From contig NZ_VCMZ01000001.1 of the NCBI RefSeq assembly GCF_006352475.1, forward strand, positions 3,286,001 through 3,350,000: DNA of 64,000 nucleotides. Direction: 5' to 3'. Source of the stretch: Acinetobacter pullicarnis (lineage in GTDB: Bacteria > Pseudomonadota > Gammaproteobacteria > Pseudomonadales > Moraxellaceae). The position numbers and the translations under genes are program-made. Below the pieces are notes generated by a model that had not been told where the DNA came from, ran no database searches, and saw only the letters and a list, made by a program, of their open reading frames with translations. Positions 45,783 to 53,944 of this stretch are shown in pieces; within the stretch, counting starts at the first letter, position 1, and every line of letters starts with the position of its first letter.

Positions 45783-48326
45783 ATGAGAAAATCTTGCAAA
45801 GTAAATGACAATATTATCAGCTCAAAATTTGGTTTAGCCAAAATTGCAAAATTAGTTATATTTTCTTTTTTTGTTTCCTCAAATGCTTTTTCCAAATCAA
45901 GTGATAATATCAATTTCAACAAAGCTTTTTTACGCTCAGCCATAGATATTAGTGCATATTCTCACGGTAATCCCGTTTCTGAGGGTAATCACTTCATTCA
46001 TGTATATGTTAATAATGATTTGAAGGGGCGCACAAATGTGATGTTCAAAAATTCTGAAGCCAACTCTTCTGTAGCACAACCCTGTTTTAATACCAAACTA
46101 ATCACAATGCTTGGTATTGATACAAAACTCATGACACCAGAAGGGTTAGCTCAACTGGAAAGTGGCGTTAAATGTACTCGTATAGGTGACTTATCTCATG
46201 AGTTAGCTGCTGATTATGATGTATCCACTCAACAGCTTAAAGTGCAAGCACCACAAAGTTACCTATCACGAAATGCTAAAGGTTACATCAATCCGGAACT
46301 TTGGGATAATGGTATTCCTGCAGCTAGTCTACAGTATGATTACAATGCTTGGCATTCTGAAGCATCAGATAACTCATCCTTTTCAACTCAATATCTTGGG
46401 CTTCGTGGCGGAGTGAATTGGGGTGCATGGCGTTTACGTTATCGTGGCGCTTTAAATTGGGATGAAAGCAATAGTTGGCGCTACAATAATTCGAATATCT
46501 ACCTAGAACGAGCAATTGTTCCACTTCGCAGTAAACTCGTACTTGGTGAGTCGTCTACTGATGGTCAAGTATTTGATAGTATAGGGTTTAGAGGGGTGAT
46601 GCTGGTGTCTGATGACCGTATGAAGGCGAACTCTCAACGCGGCTACGCACCTATCGTAAATGGAATTGCGAATACAAATGCCTTGGTACGTGTTAGCCAA
46701 CGTGGAACTGTTATTTATGAAACCTCTGTCCCTCCAGGACCATTCACGATTGATGATCTCTATCCAACAGGTACTGGTGGAGATTTACTCGTAACAATTA
46801 AAGAAGCTGATGGCAGTGAGCGCAGCTTTAATGTTACTTATGCAAGTATTTCAGAGCTTTTACGCCCTGGTGTAACTCATTATTCAGTGATGGGTGGTAG
46901 CTTTCATGACAATGGTATAAATGAAAATCCAGAAATATTTTTAGCAACTGTACGTCACGGATTCAATAACTTGGTCACCGGGTACACGGGGGTATTAGGT
47001 GGGAAATACTACCAAGCGGTATCAGGTGGCGTTGCACTAAATACACCAATTGGCGCCATATCCTCTGATATTACTTATGCAAACACAATATTAAACGATG
47101 ATCTCAAGAGTAAAGGGCACAGCATAAGATTTTCTTTTTCAAAAATTTTACCAGTTGTGAATACGAACATCACATTAGCAAGCTATCGCTATTCGAGCTC
47201 TGGATTTTACAATATTAATGACGCTATGCTGATGCGTTCAAATAATTGGGACGATACTGGTTGGCAGAATACAGGGATTGATCGCAAAAACCGCTTTCAA
47301 TTCAGTGCCAATCAAAAGATTTCAGACACCCTTGGAAGCATTAGTATTAACGCTAGCATACAAGATTACTGGAATCGTGATCAACGAGATACAGAATATC
47401 AGCTTGGTTATAATAATAGCTTTAAATGGTTTAACCTTAGTGTTAATGCCAGTCGAACTAAAGATGTGATTAATAATGAATGGCAAAATAAAATCGCCCT
47501 AGGTATCTCTTTACCACTGGGCAAAAACTCTAAAGCCCCCTATCTCAACTCTACGTATATACATGAACAAGGTTATCAAGGCCTTCAAAACTCAATTTCT
47601 GGTAGTGCCGGCATAGACCAACAATATAATTACAGTTCTTATATTAATTTCGACAAGTATAGTGACACAGGTACTCAAACTACAGGTGGTATTAGTGGCA
47701 ACTGGACTTCACCATGGGCAAGGTTAGGTGGTAACTTCTCAACGAGTAGAAACTATCAACAATATGGCATGCAATTATCAGGTGGAGTTATTGCCTACAG
47801 CAACGGATTAGTGTTAACACCAATTATGGGCGATACCATGGCCATTATTGAAGCCGAGCACGCAGGGGGTGCAAAAATCAATAATAATTCAAGCCTAAGC
47901 CTTGATAACAAAGGAAAAGCTGCTGTGCCATACCTAACACCATACCGTCTGAACACGATTGAGTTAAATCCAAAAGGATTATCTAATGACATAGTACTTC
48001 AAGAGACTAGTCACAATAGTGTGCCAACCGCAGGTGCAATTGTATTACTAAAATACAAAACCGATATCGGGAACTCAGTCTTGTTTAATGTGCGTCACCC
48101 CGTACAAGAATTACCTTTTGGGACCCCGTTGATGGACGAAAATAATGAAATTGTAGGTTATATTTCACAAGGCGGGCGTAGCTTTGTTCACACAAAGAAA
48201 GAAAAAGGTACTCTAAGCTTAAAATGGGGTACAGAAGATAGCCAAATATGCCAATTTAACTATGAACTAAATATTGAACCTTTAGAAAAAAATTCATTAC
48301 GCCAACATGACGCTATATGCCAATAA
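45783..48326 (+). CDS. fimbrial outer-membrane usher (FimD/PapC family)
   Basis: 847-aa outer-membrane pore through which chaperone-pilin complexes pass. After a signal peptide (FFVSSNAFSKSS) there is the periplasmic N-terminal domain (FNKAFLRSAIDISAYSHGNP), then the barrel with a plug region (RGYAPIVNGIANTNALVRV, PGPFTIDDLYPTGTGGDLLV is the usher signature), and a C-terminal domain with two Cys (CQFNYEL and the final CQ). Its stop overlaps the adhesin ORF region. Codon usage is AT-rich like the rest of this operon. Confidence 0.93.
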   Translation: MRKSCKVNDNIISSKFGLAKIAKLVIFSFFVSSNAFSKSSDNINFNKAFLRSAIDISAYSHGNPVSEGNHFIHVYVNNDLKGRTNVMFKNSEANSSVAQPCFNTKLITMLGIDTKLMTPEGLAQLESGVKCTRIGDLSHELAADYDVSTQQLKVQAPQSYLSRNAKGYINPELWDNGIPAASLQYDYNAWHSEASDNSSFSTQYLGLRGGVNWGAWRLRYRGALNWDESNSWRYNNSNIYLERAIVPLRSKLVLGESSTDGQVFDSIGFRGVMLVSDDRMKANSQRGYAPIVNGIANTNALVRVSQRGTVIYETSVPPGPFTIDDLYPTGTGGDLLVTIKEADGSERSFNVTYASISELLRPGVTHYSVMGGSFHDNGINENPEIFLATVRHGFNNLVTGYTGVLGGKYYQAVSGGVALNTPIGAISSDITYANTILNDDLKSKGHSIRFSFSKILPVVNTNITLASYRYSSSGFYNINDAMLMRSNNWDDTGWQNTGIDRKNRFQFSANQKISDTLGSISINASIQDYWNRDQRDTEYQLGYNNSFKWFNLSVNASRTKDVINNEWQNKIALGISLPLGKNSKAPYLNSTYIHEQGYQGLQNSISGSAGIDQQYNYSSYINFDKYSDTGTQTTGGISGNWTSPWARLGGNFSTSRNYQQYGMQLSGGVIAYSNGLVLTPIMGDTMAIIEAEHAGGAKINNNSSLSLDNKGKAAVPYLTPYRLNTIELNPKGLSNDIVLQETSHNSVPTAGAIVLLKYKTDIGNSVLFNVRHPVQELPFGTPLMDENNEIVGYISQGGRSFVHTKKEKGTLSLKWGTEDSQICQFNYELNIEPLEKNSLRQHDAICQ

Positions 48327-48340
48327 AAGGAATCTATAGC

Positions 48341-49429
48341 ATGAAAAAAACTATATTAATAAATATCTTACCAGTGCTATCTTTTGCAGGACTTTACAGT
48401 TCAGCTCATGCCGATGGCACATGGATCAACTGTAATCGGACCGATGGCTATTATCAATTTTATGACTCCGGTTCGGTTCAAGCTGGAAAGGATGCTGAAG
48501 TAGGTGATGTTCTTGGTGATTGGTTTACCTCCGCTAACCCAACGGCATGGACTTGCTCACATCGTAAAACACATGAAAATGCTACAGTGCCCATAACCGT
48601 ACAGGGCTACCCGCCCTATATAACCAAAGGTACAATTAGTGTTGATGGAGCCACTTACACAATTTACAGTACAGCAGTCAAACCTGGGCTAGGATATATT
48701 ACACGTTGGCGCTTCACTGCCAAGGGGCAAACCAGCAATTGGTATCCACTAACAATTGCTGCTTTAGGGCAACAGACTCCAGCAGAGTTTTTTAATATCA
48801 GTTATGATCCCAATAACCCGCAATGGAGTTTTGGTGTAGATGTACAAACTCGTTTTGTAAAAACTGGCGAGAACTTAACCAGTGGTAGAATCCCCCTCTT
48901 TGATCCAATATATGTCCGTCATTATCAAAGTTATAATGGCAATACCGATGCTGGGGGTGGAACCTATATGATTGCTCAATTTCGTGCTGGTCAGGTTGGC
49001 ATAGAAACTGGTGGCACTTGTACAACTTCTGATGCTAACGTAACGCTTCCACCAGTAAGTCGAAGTAAATTTATTGGTATTGGTTCCACAGCAGCGCGCG
49101 CTAGTTTTGACTTAAATTTAATCAAATGTCCAGCTGGCTTAGCAAGTATTAACTATCTCTTTACGCCAACGACTTCTATCATAGATAACAGCAATGGTGT
49201 ATTTGCACTAGATAATAGCTCTACCGCTAGTGGTGTAGGGCTACAATTATTAAATAATCAAGATAGCCCACTCAATTTTAATACTAAGTATCGCTTTAAC
49301 GATTATAATTCCTCAGTCGGCAATGCTAATTATAAAATACCTTTACGCGTCGGAATTTATCAAACCGAAAACAATGTTAATCCAGGTAGTATTAGTGGTG
49401 CTGTTACTTTTACATTAAGCTATAAATAG
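48341..49429 (+). CDS. two-domain fimbrial tip adhesin
   Basis: 362-aa exported protein (signal LSFAGLYSSAHA-DGT). Its N-terminal 210 residues form a separate domain with Cys pairs (WINCNRTDGYY, TAWTCSH), probably the receptor-binding lectin domain; the C-terminal 140 residues are a pilin domain: GGTCTTSDANVTLPPVSRS, LNLIKCPAG, and a final beta-zipper VTFTLSYK. That layout is typical of tip adhesins such as FimH. Start ATG 48341, with AAAAGG 10 bp upstream; the longer ORF from 48317 overlaps the usher. The ligand is unknown. Confidence 0.8.
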   Translation: MKKTILINILPVLSFAGLYSSAHADGTWINCNRTDGYYQFYDSGSVQAGKDAEVGDVLGDWFTSANPTAWTCSHRKTHENATVPITVQGYPPYITKGTISVDGATYTIYSTAVKPGLGYITRWRFTAKGQTSNWYPLTIAALGQQTPAEFFNISYDPNNPQWSFGVDVQTRFVKTGENLTSGRIPLFDPIYVRHYQSYNGNTDAGGGTYMIAQFRAGQVGIETGGTCTTSDANVTLPPVSRSKFIGIGSTAARASFDLNLIKCPAGLASINYLFTPTTSIIDNSNGVFALDNSSTASGVGLQLLNNQDSPLNFNTKYRFNDYNSSVGNANYKIPLRVGIYQTENNVNPGSISGAVTFTLSYK

Positions 49430-49431
49430 GC

Positions 49432-50187
49432 ATGAGGCATCCGAAATTGATTTTCAAGCTATCTCTACTTTTTAATATTAAAAAAATATTCTGGCTATTT
49501 ATTGGGCTGTGCTTCGCGAGCACAGTTCAATCAGCAACTTATTTAAATAAAACACGGCTTATTATTCAAGAGAAAGATCCAGATGTGACATTCTCATTGA
49601 CAAACCAAGGCCAGTTTCCAGCTTTGATGCAATTATGGATTGATCAAAACAATTTATTTGATCGACCTGAGTTAATAAAATCCCCATTCCTAATTACGCC
49701 TTCATTGTTTCGGTTAGATGCAAGTAAAAAATATGCTGTACGTATTCAGTTGGTTGATCAGGATGAGGCAATGGCTAAAGATAGAGAATCCTTATTCTGG
49801 CTAAATGTATTAGAAGTGCCCCCAAAACCTTTATCATCAGTGGATAGTAACTCATTACAGCTGGCATTTCGAACGCGTATTAAGTTGTTTTATCGTCCGA
49901 GTATATTGGCAACGACTAATCTAACAAACGAAATAAAAAAGCTTCAATCAGATAAAGTTAACTGTTTGTCTGGTCGTTGCTTATCATTAAAAAATCATTC
50001 GCCATTACACATCTCGTTATTAAATATCACTCTTAACGATAATCAAATCGTTAGTGATTTGCCAAATGACGGAATGATAGCTCCTTTTTCAACAATAGAA
50101 ATTCCCCTAGATAATCCTGAAAACCAACTAAAAAAATTCATATGGATTGACGAGGATGGCGTTTTAAATGATGTCAATCAGCAGTAG
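49432..50187 (+). CDS. periplasmic fimbrial chaperone (PapD-like), second copy
   Basis: 251-aa PapD-type chaperone, paralogue of the first (shared signatures LMQLWIDQNN, SPFLITPSLFRLD, SLFWLNVLEVPPKP, LQLAFRTRIKLFYRPS). Signal peptide FIGLCFASTVQSA. A Cys pair in CLSGRC (about residue 180) is absent from the first chaperone and may form an extra disulfide. It begins 2 bp after the adhesin stop, so it is coupled to it and may be dedicated to the adhesin. Last gene of the operon. Confidence 0.9.
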   Translation: MRHPKLIFKLSLLFNIKKIFWLFIGLCFASTVQSATYLNKTRLIIQEKDPDVTFSLTNQGQFPALMQLWIDQNNLFDRPELIKSPFLITPSLFRLDASKKYAVRIQLVDQDEAMAKDRESLFWLNVLEVPPKPLSSVDSNSLQLAFRTRIKLFYRPSILATTNLTNEIKKLQSDKVNCLSGRCLSLKNHSPLHISLLNITLNDNQIVSDLPNDGMIAPFSTIEIPLDNPENQLKKFIWIDEDGVLNDVNQQ

Positions 50188-50253
50188 CCAAAACTTAGCG
50201 TATTTGAACAACTGCCATAAGCTATAAACGACTTACTATAAAGATCTAAATAA

Positions 50254-50302
50254 CATTCAAAACCTCAACTGCGTTTAATTCGGTATTTCTGCCCTAGTTA
50301 TT
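50254..50302 (+). repeat. direct repeat A, copy 2 (49 bp)
   Basis: Second copy of the segment at 42356-42404, with two mismatches, same orientation. Together with repeat B it brackets the fimbrial operon. Confidence 0.85.
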
Positions 50303-50321
50303 AATACTTTTGACCTAAAAC

Positions 50322-50361
50322 ATCGTTTTAATCTAAAAAACCAATAGAAATTAAAATCAAT
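50322..50361 (+). repeat. direct repeat B, copy 2 (40 bp)
   Basis: Second copy of the segment at 43446-43485, with four mismatches. Only 19 bp separate it from repeat A here, whereas in copy 1 about 1.04 kb of IS relic lies between A and B. Confidence 0.8.
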
Positions 50362-50462
50362 GACTTGCACTAAATTTTAGAGTTTGTAATCAATTATTAC
50401 AAACAAGTCCTTCAACTTAATCGTCAAAATCAATTTTAAATTAATGCAATCCTAAATCTTAC

Positions 50463-50482
50463 TGATTATGATTCTCATGATT
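50463..50482 (+). promoter_or_regulatory. Fur box upstream of the piuA-like gene
   Basis: GATTATGATTCTCATGATT (50464-50482) matches the 19-bp consensus GATAATGATAATCATTATC in 14 positions, and the 7-1-7 arms in 12 of 14. It lies 26 bp before the ATG at 50509, suitable for blocking transcription or initiation when iron is plentiful. Confidence 0.75.
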
Positions 50483-50508
50483 TTTTAATTAAACGCTAGA
50501 GACAAGCA

Positions 50509-52842
50509 ATGTCATTTATTTCAGCACGGAAAAAAATCGTTTCATCCGCGATTGCTTCATCCCTCACCCTGATCACAACTCACGCTATAGCAGATGAACA
50601 ACAACCAACACAACTGCCAACCATCTATACCAACGCAACACAAGAACAAGGCTTAAAAGTAGACCAATCTGCCAACTCAAAATTTACAGTTCCCTTATTA
50701 GATGTTCCAAAATCAGTTTCAGTCATTTCCCAACAACTAATTGAAGACACCAATGTGACTAGCTTGAGCGATGCGCTACGCAACGTTCCTGGTATTACTT
50801 TAGGTGCTGGCGAAGGCGGCAATCCAAATGGTGACCGCCCATTTATTCGTGGCTATAACTCAGAAAGTTCGATGTATGTTGATGGCGTACGTAATTCATC
50901 TTCGCAAAATCGGGAAATGTTTGCGATTGAACAAGTTGAAGTGATTAAAGGTTCAGCCTCAACCATTGGTGGCGCTGGTGGTACTGGTGGTAGCATTAAC
51001 ATGATCTCTAAGCTTGCCAAAGCCGGTGATTTCGTTGAAGGTTCTGTACAAGGTGGCACCGATGACTATCAACGGATTACCTTAGATGGCAATAAAGATT
51101 TCGGCAATGGTATTGCAGCGCGTGTTGCTGTGATGGGACATCACAATGACAAAGCCGGTCAGTCTGATGGTGCTGAGTACAAACGCTTTGGTATCGCACC
51201 AAGTATTACTTTTGGCCTAGATACCCCAACCCGTGCAACCTTAAGCTATTATTATTTAAAATCGGATGATACCCCAGATTCAGGTATTCCCTATAACAAT
51301 CCGTTTTCAGCGACAGACCCCAATGCTGGACTAAATGGTAATGGTAAACCAATCGATGTTGCACAAGGCAATTATTATGGTTGGAAAGATCGTGATTTCC
51401 AAAAACAAGAAAATCAAATCGGAACAATTAAGTTAGAGCATGACCTGACTGATGATCTTACCCTGAGTAATACAGCCGTTTACAGTAAGTCTAACAATGA
51501 CTTTCTTTGGACGAACCCAGATGATTCTAAAGGTAATTTTTATAATAAAACCACGGGTCAGTTAAATGGCAATATCTGGCGTCGTGTTAACTCTCGCGTA
51601 GCCAATACGGATACGTTCACCGACCAGCTTGCGTTAGCAGGCAAGTTCAATACAGGTAAATTGCAACATCGTTTTAACTTAGGTGCTGAATATAGCGACC
51701 AAAAAACAGACCGCACCCAATATATTATTGATGGCTCAAATTCAACAGGTTCTAACCATAATCAGTGCAATGCTGCGGATATTGCATCAGGTTGGTGTAC
51801 TTCAGTACAAAATCCGAGCAATCCAAATTGGGTGGGCTCGATTAGCACGACTGGAGCAGATCTATACAATATTCGATCTAAATCAACTGCGGTCTACTTT
51901 TTGGATAGTATTGAATTAGATCCTCAGTGGATATTAGATTTAGGACTTCGTTGGGATAGGTTTGATACAAAACAAACCATGACTTATGGGGCACGAAATA
52001 GTGCCGTTCTAGGTTCAACAACAACACCGCCAACAGCAAAAGCTGGCGACCAGATCAAACTTAAAAATGATAAAGATTTCATCAACTATCAAGCTGGCAT
52101 AACATTTAAGCCCGTTGAGAATGGTGCGATCTATGCAAGTTATGCAACATCATCAAACCCTGTGGGTGTCGACGGTGGTGATGGTTCTGAAGGTATTACG
52201 GCTGCAATTAACAACCTAAAACCCGAAGAAGTCAAAACCTATGAAATTGGTACCAAGTGGGATGTACTGAACGATAAGTTAAACTTAACTGCTGCGATTT
52301 TCCGTACCGAAAAAGACAATACCCGTGCTACCGCAGAAGATGGCACTACTCGCAATATAGGTAAAACCCGTGTTGATGGTATTGAGATTGGTGCAAACGG
52401 TAATATCACAGAAAAATGGGCAGTATCTGCCGGTTATACCTATTTAGACAGTGAGCTTGTCGATGGTGGCTTTGTAAATACAGCAGCATCGGGTCAACCT
52501 GCCAACTATCAACCTAGTCCTAATAATGGCAAGCAAGTTCAAAATGTAGCGAAAAACAGCGCAACGCTTTGGACCACTTATCAAGTACTGCCAAAACTTA
52601 ATTTAGGTGTAGGCGCATTGGCGATGGACAAAGTATATGGTAATGCAGCCAATACCAAGTGGGTGCCGGGCTATGTACGCTACGATGCGATGGCACGTTT
52701 CGATGTGAATAAAGAGGTGAATTTGCAGCTAAACGTCAATAACTTATCTGATAAACGCTATTTCAATAAAGCTTACTCTTCACACTATGCAACTGAAGCT
52801 GAAGGCCGCAGTGCAGTATTGTCATTAAACTTTAAATACTAA
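50509..52842 (+). CDS. piuA: TonB-dependent siderophore receptor (PiuA/Fiu-like)
   Basis: 777-aa outer-membrane receptor of the catecholate type. Signal peptide ending TLITTHAIA-DEQ; plug domain with VPKSVSVISQQLIEDTN, DALRNVPGITLGAGEGGNPN, FIRGYNSESSMYVDGVRN and GGAGGTGGSINMISK, the Fiu/PiuA signature; barrel ending SAVLSLNFKY with C-terminal Tyr. The downstream gene is piuC, which fixes the assignment as the PiuA group. PiuA receptors in Acinetobacter and Pseudomonas take up catechol siderophores and siderophore-antibiotic conjugates. A Fur box lies just upstream. Confidence 0.88.
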   Translation: MSFISARKKIVSSAIASSLTLITTHAIADEQQPTQLPTIYTNATQEQGLKVDQSANSKFTVPLLDVPKSVSVISQQLIEDTNVTSLSDALRNVPGITLGAGEGGNPNGDRPFIRGYNSESSMYVDGVRNSSSQNREMFAIEQVEVIKGSASTIGGAGGTGGSINMISKLAKAGDFVEGSVQGGTDDYQRITLDGNKDFGNGIAARVAVMGHHNDKAGQSDGAEYKRFGIAPSITFGLDTPTRATLSYYYLKSDDTPDSGIPYNNPFSATDPNAGLNGNGKPIDVAQGNYYGWKDRDFQKQENQIGTIKLEHDLTDDLTLSNTAVYSKSNNDFLWTNPDDSKGNFYNKTTGQLNGNIWRRVNSRVANTDTFTDQLALAGKFNTGKLQHRFNLGAEYSDQKTDRTQYIIDGSNSTGSNHNQCNAADIASGWCTSVQNPSNPNWVGSISTTGADLYNIRSKSTAVYFLDSIELDPQWILDLGLRWDRFDTKQTMTYGARNSAVLGSTTTPPTAKAGDQIKLKNDKDFINYQAGITFKPVENGAIYASYATSSNPVGVDGGDGSEGITAAINNLKPEEVKTYEIGTKWDVLNDKLNLTAAIFRTEKDNTRATAEDGTTRNIGKTRVDGIEIGANGNITEKWAVSAGYTYLDSELVDGGFVNTAASGQPANYQPSPNNGKQVQNVAKNSATLWTTYQVLPKLNLGVGALAMDKVYGNAANTKWVPGYVRYDAMARFDVNKEVNLQLNVNNLSDKRYFNKAYSSHYATEAEGRSAVLSLNFKY

Positions 52843-52887
52843 AATCTGTTCCATAAAATCCCATATTATTTTTATGGAATTAGATTT

Positions 52888-52916
52888 AAAATAGCCTCAT
52901 GATGAGGCTATTTTTT
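52888..52916 (+). terminator. terminator between piuA and piuC
   Basis: 11-bp stem AAAATAGCCTC (52888-52898) / GAGGCTATTTT (52904-52914) with ATGAT loop and six T. Expression of piuC therefore depends on read-through or on its own promoter. Confidence 0.85.
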
Positions 52917-52942
52917 CAATCATTCATTTTATAGGTGCAGTC

Positions 52943-53626
52943 ATGATTCATCATATTCCAAATGTCCTGACGCCAGCACAGGTGCAATATTTTCGACAAG
53001 CGATGTCACAAGTTGAATGGGTCAATGGCAAAGTCACAGCAGGAACGCTTTCTGCGACTGTCAAACATAATCAGCAATTGCCTGAAGACCATCCGCTTAC
53101 CCATGAACTCAGTACCATTATCTTGGAAGCAGTCGGTCAACATCCATTATTTCTATCTGCGGCAATTCCTTTAGACATCATCCCGCCCCTATTTAATCGC
53201 TATGAAAAAAGTGAATCCTTTGGCATGCATGTCGACAATGCCATTCGACGCATTCGAGGCAGCAATGAGCGTTTAAGAACTGATTTATCTTGTACTTTGT
53301 TTTTATCCGAACCTGAAGAATATGTGGGGGGCGAGCTCGTCATTGAAGACACTTATGGCTTTCATGAAGTTAAGTTACCAGCAGGAGACTTATTGCTCTA
53401 CCCAGCCACCAGCTTACATGAAGTCACTGCGATTACAGAGGGTTGTAGAATTGCCTCATTCTTTTGGGTACAAAGTATGGTGCGTGATGATGCTGAACGA
53501 CATCTGCTGTTTAACCTTGATCAGAGTATTCAAAACCTACGTCTCCAATTGGGCGATGCACATCTTGAAGTTATTAAACTAACCAATATGTATCATAATC
53601 TTATACGTAAATGGGCTGAGCTTTGA
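52943..53626 (+). CDS. piuC: Fe2+-dependent dioxygenase, PKHD-type hydroxylase PiuC
   Basis: 227-aa 2-oxoglutarate/Fe(II) dioxygenase of the PiuC/YbiX family, thought to act on siderophores or their complexes next to the receptor. Iron ligands are H-x-D in GMHVDNAIR (about residue 97) and the distal H in SLHEVTAI; FFWVQSMVRD with the 2OG-binding Arg (EGCRIASFFW) completes the fold. Length matches the family (about 226). AGGTGCAG precedes the ATG. It follows piuA after a terminator-like hairpin, the same order as in Pseudomonas. Confidence 0.93.
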   Translation: MIHHIPNVLTPAQVQYFRQAMSQVEWVNGKVTAGTLSATVKHNQQLPEDHPLTHELSTIILEAVGQHPLFLSAAIPLDIIPPLFNRYEKSESFGMHVDNAIRRIRGSNERLRTDLSCTLFLSEPEEYVGGELVIEDTYGFHEVKLPAGDLLLYPATSLHEVTAITEGCRIASFFWVQSMVRDDAERHLLFNLDQSIQNLRLQLGDAHLEVIKLTNMYHNLIRKWAEL

Positions 53627-53686
53627 TCTACTCGCCTGCACACTCAAGCGCATTGAAAAGACAAAAATATAATTTTCAGTTAGCAA

Positions 53687-53715
53687 TTGACAGTACATGT
53701 TTAATGGCGTAATTT
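53687..53715 (+). promoter_or_regulatory. candidate promoter of the leuA leader
   Basis: A perfect -35 TTGACA (53687-53692) is followed after 17 bp by TAATTT (53710-53715). Transcription would start near 53722, close to the second ATG of the leader ORF. The -10 is weak, so this is tentative. Confidence 0.45.
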
Positions 53716-53716
53716 T

Positions 53717-53812
53717 ATGTATATGAATAAATACCCATCTATTCTCGCCCTCCTCCCTTTAACAAGCGACTCCCTAAGCTTGTTCTTTATGCTGCGCCCC
53801 GCGCGCGCATAA
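53717..53812 (+). CDS. leucine-rich leader peptide of leuA (putative)
   Basis: A 31-codon ORF too short to be called by size. It encodes a peptide containing SILALLPLTSDSLSLFFML and ending RPARA before TAA; 7 of 31 residues are Leu. It lies about 130 bp upstream of leuA, the place for an attenuation leader. No good ribosome site is visible, and the second ATG (53723) falls near the predicted transcription start, so it might be translated leaderless. Typical classical attenuator hairpins are not obvious downstream, so the mechanism is open. Confidence 0.55.
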   Translation: MYMNKYPSILALLPLTSDSLSLFFMLRPARA

Positions 53813-53944
53813 TAAAAACTGCCATTTTGGCTTCGACCCCATATTAAAGTTTGAAAGACTTATAAACAGATATAAATTTATATTTAGTTGCACGTTGCTT
53901 ATACCTAAAATTTAAGCATGCGATGTGATCTAAGGAGTTCTGAA

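Noticed and set aside
53627..53944. T-box or classical leu attenuator
   Set aside because: No T-box core sequence and no clear terminator with a T tract were found; only the leader ORF and weak hairpins are visible.
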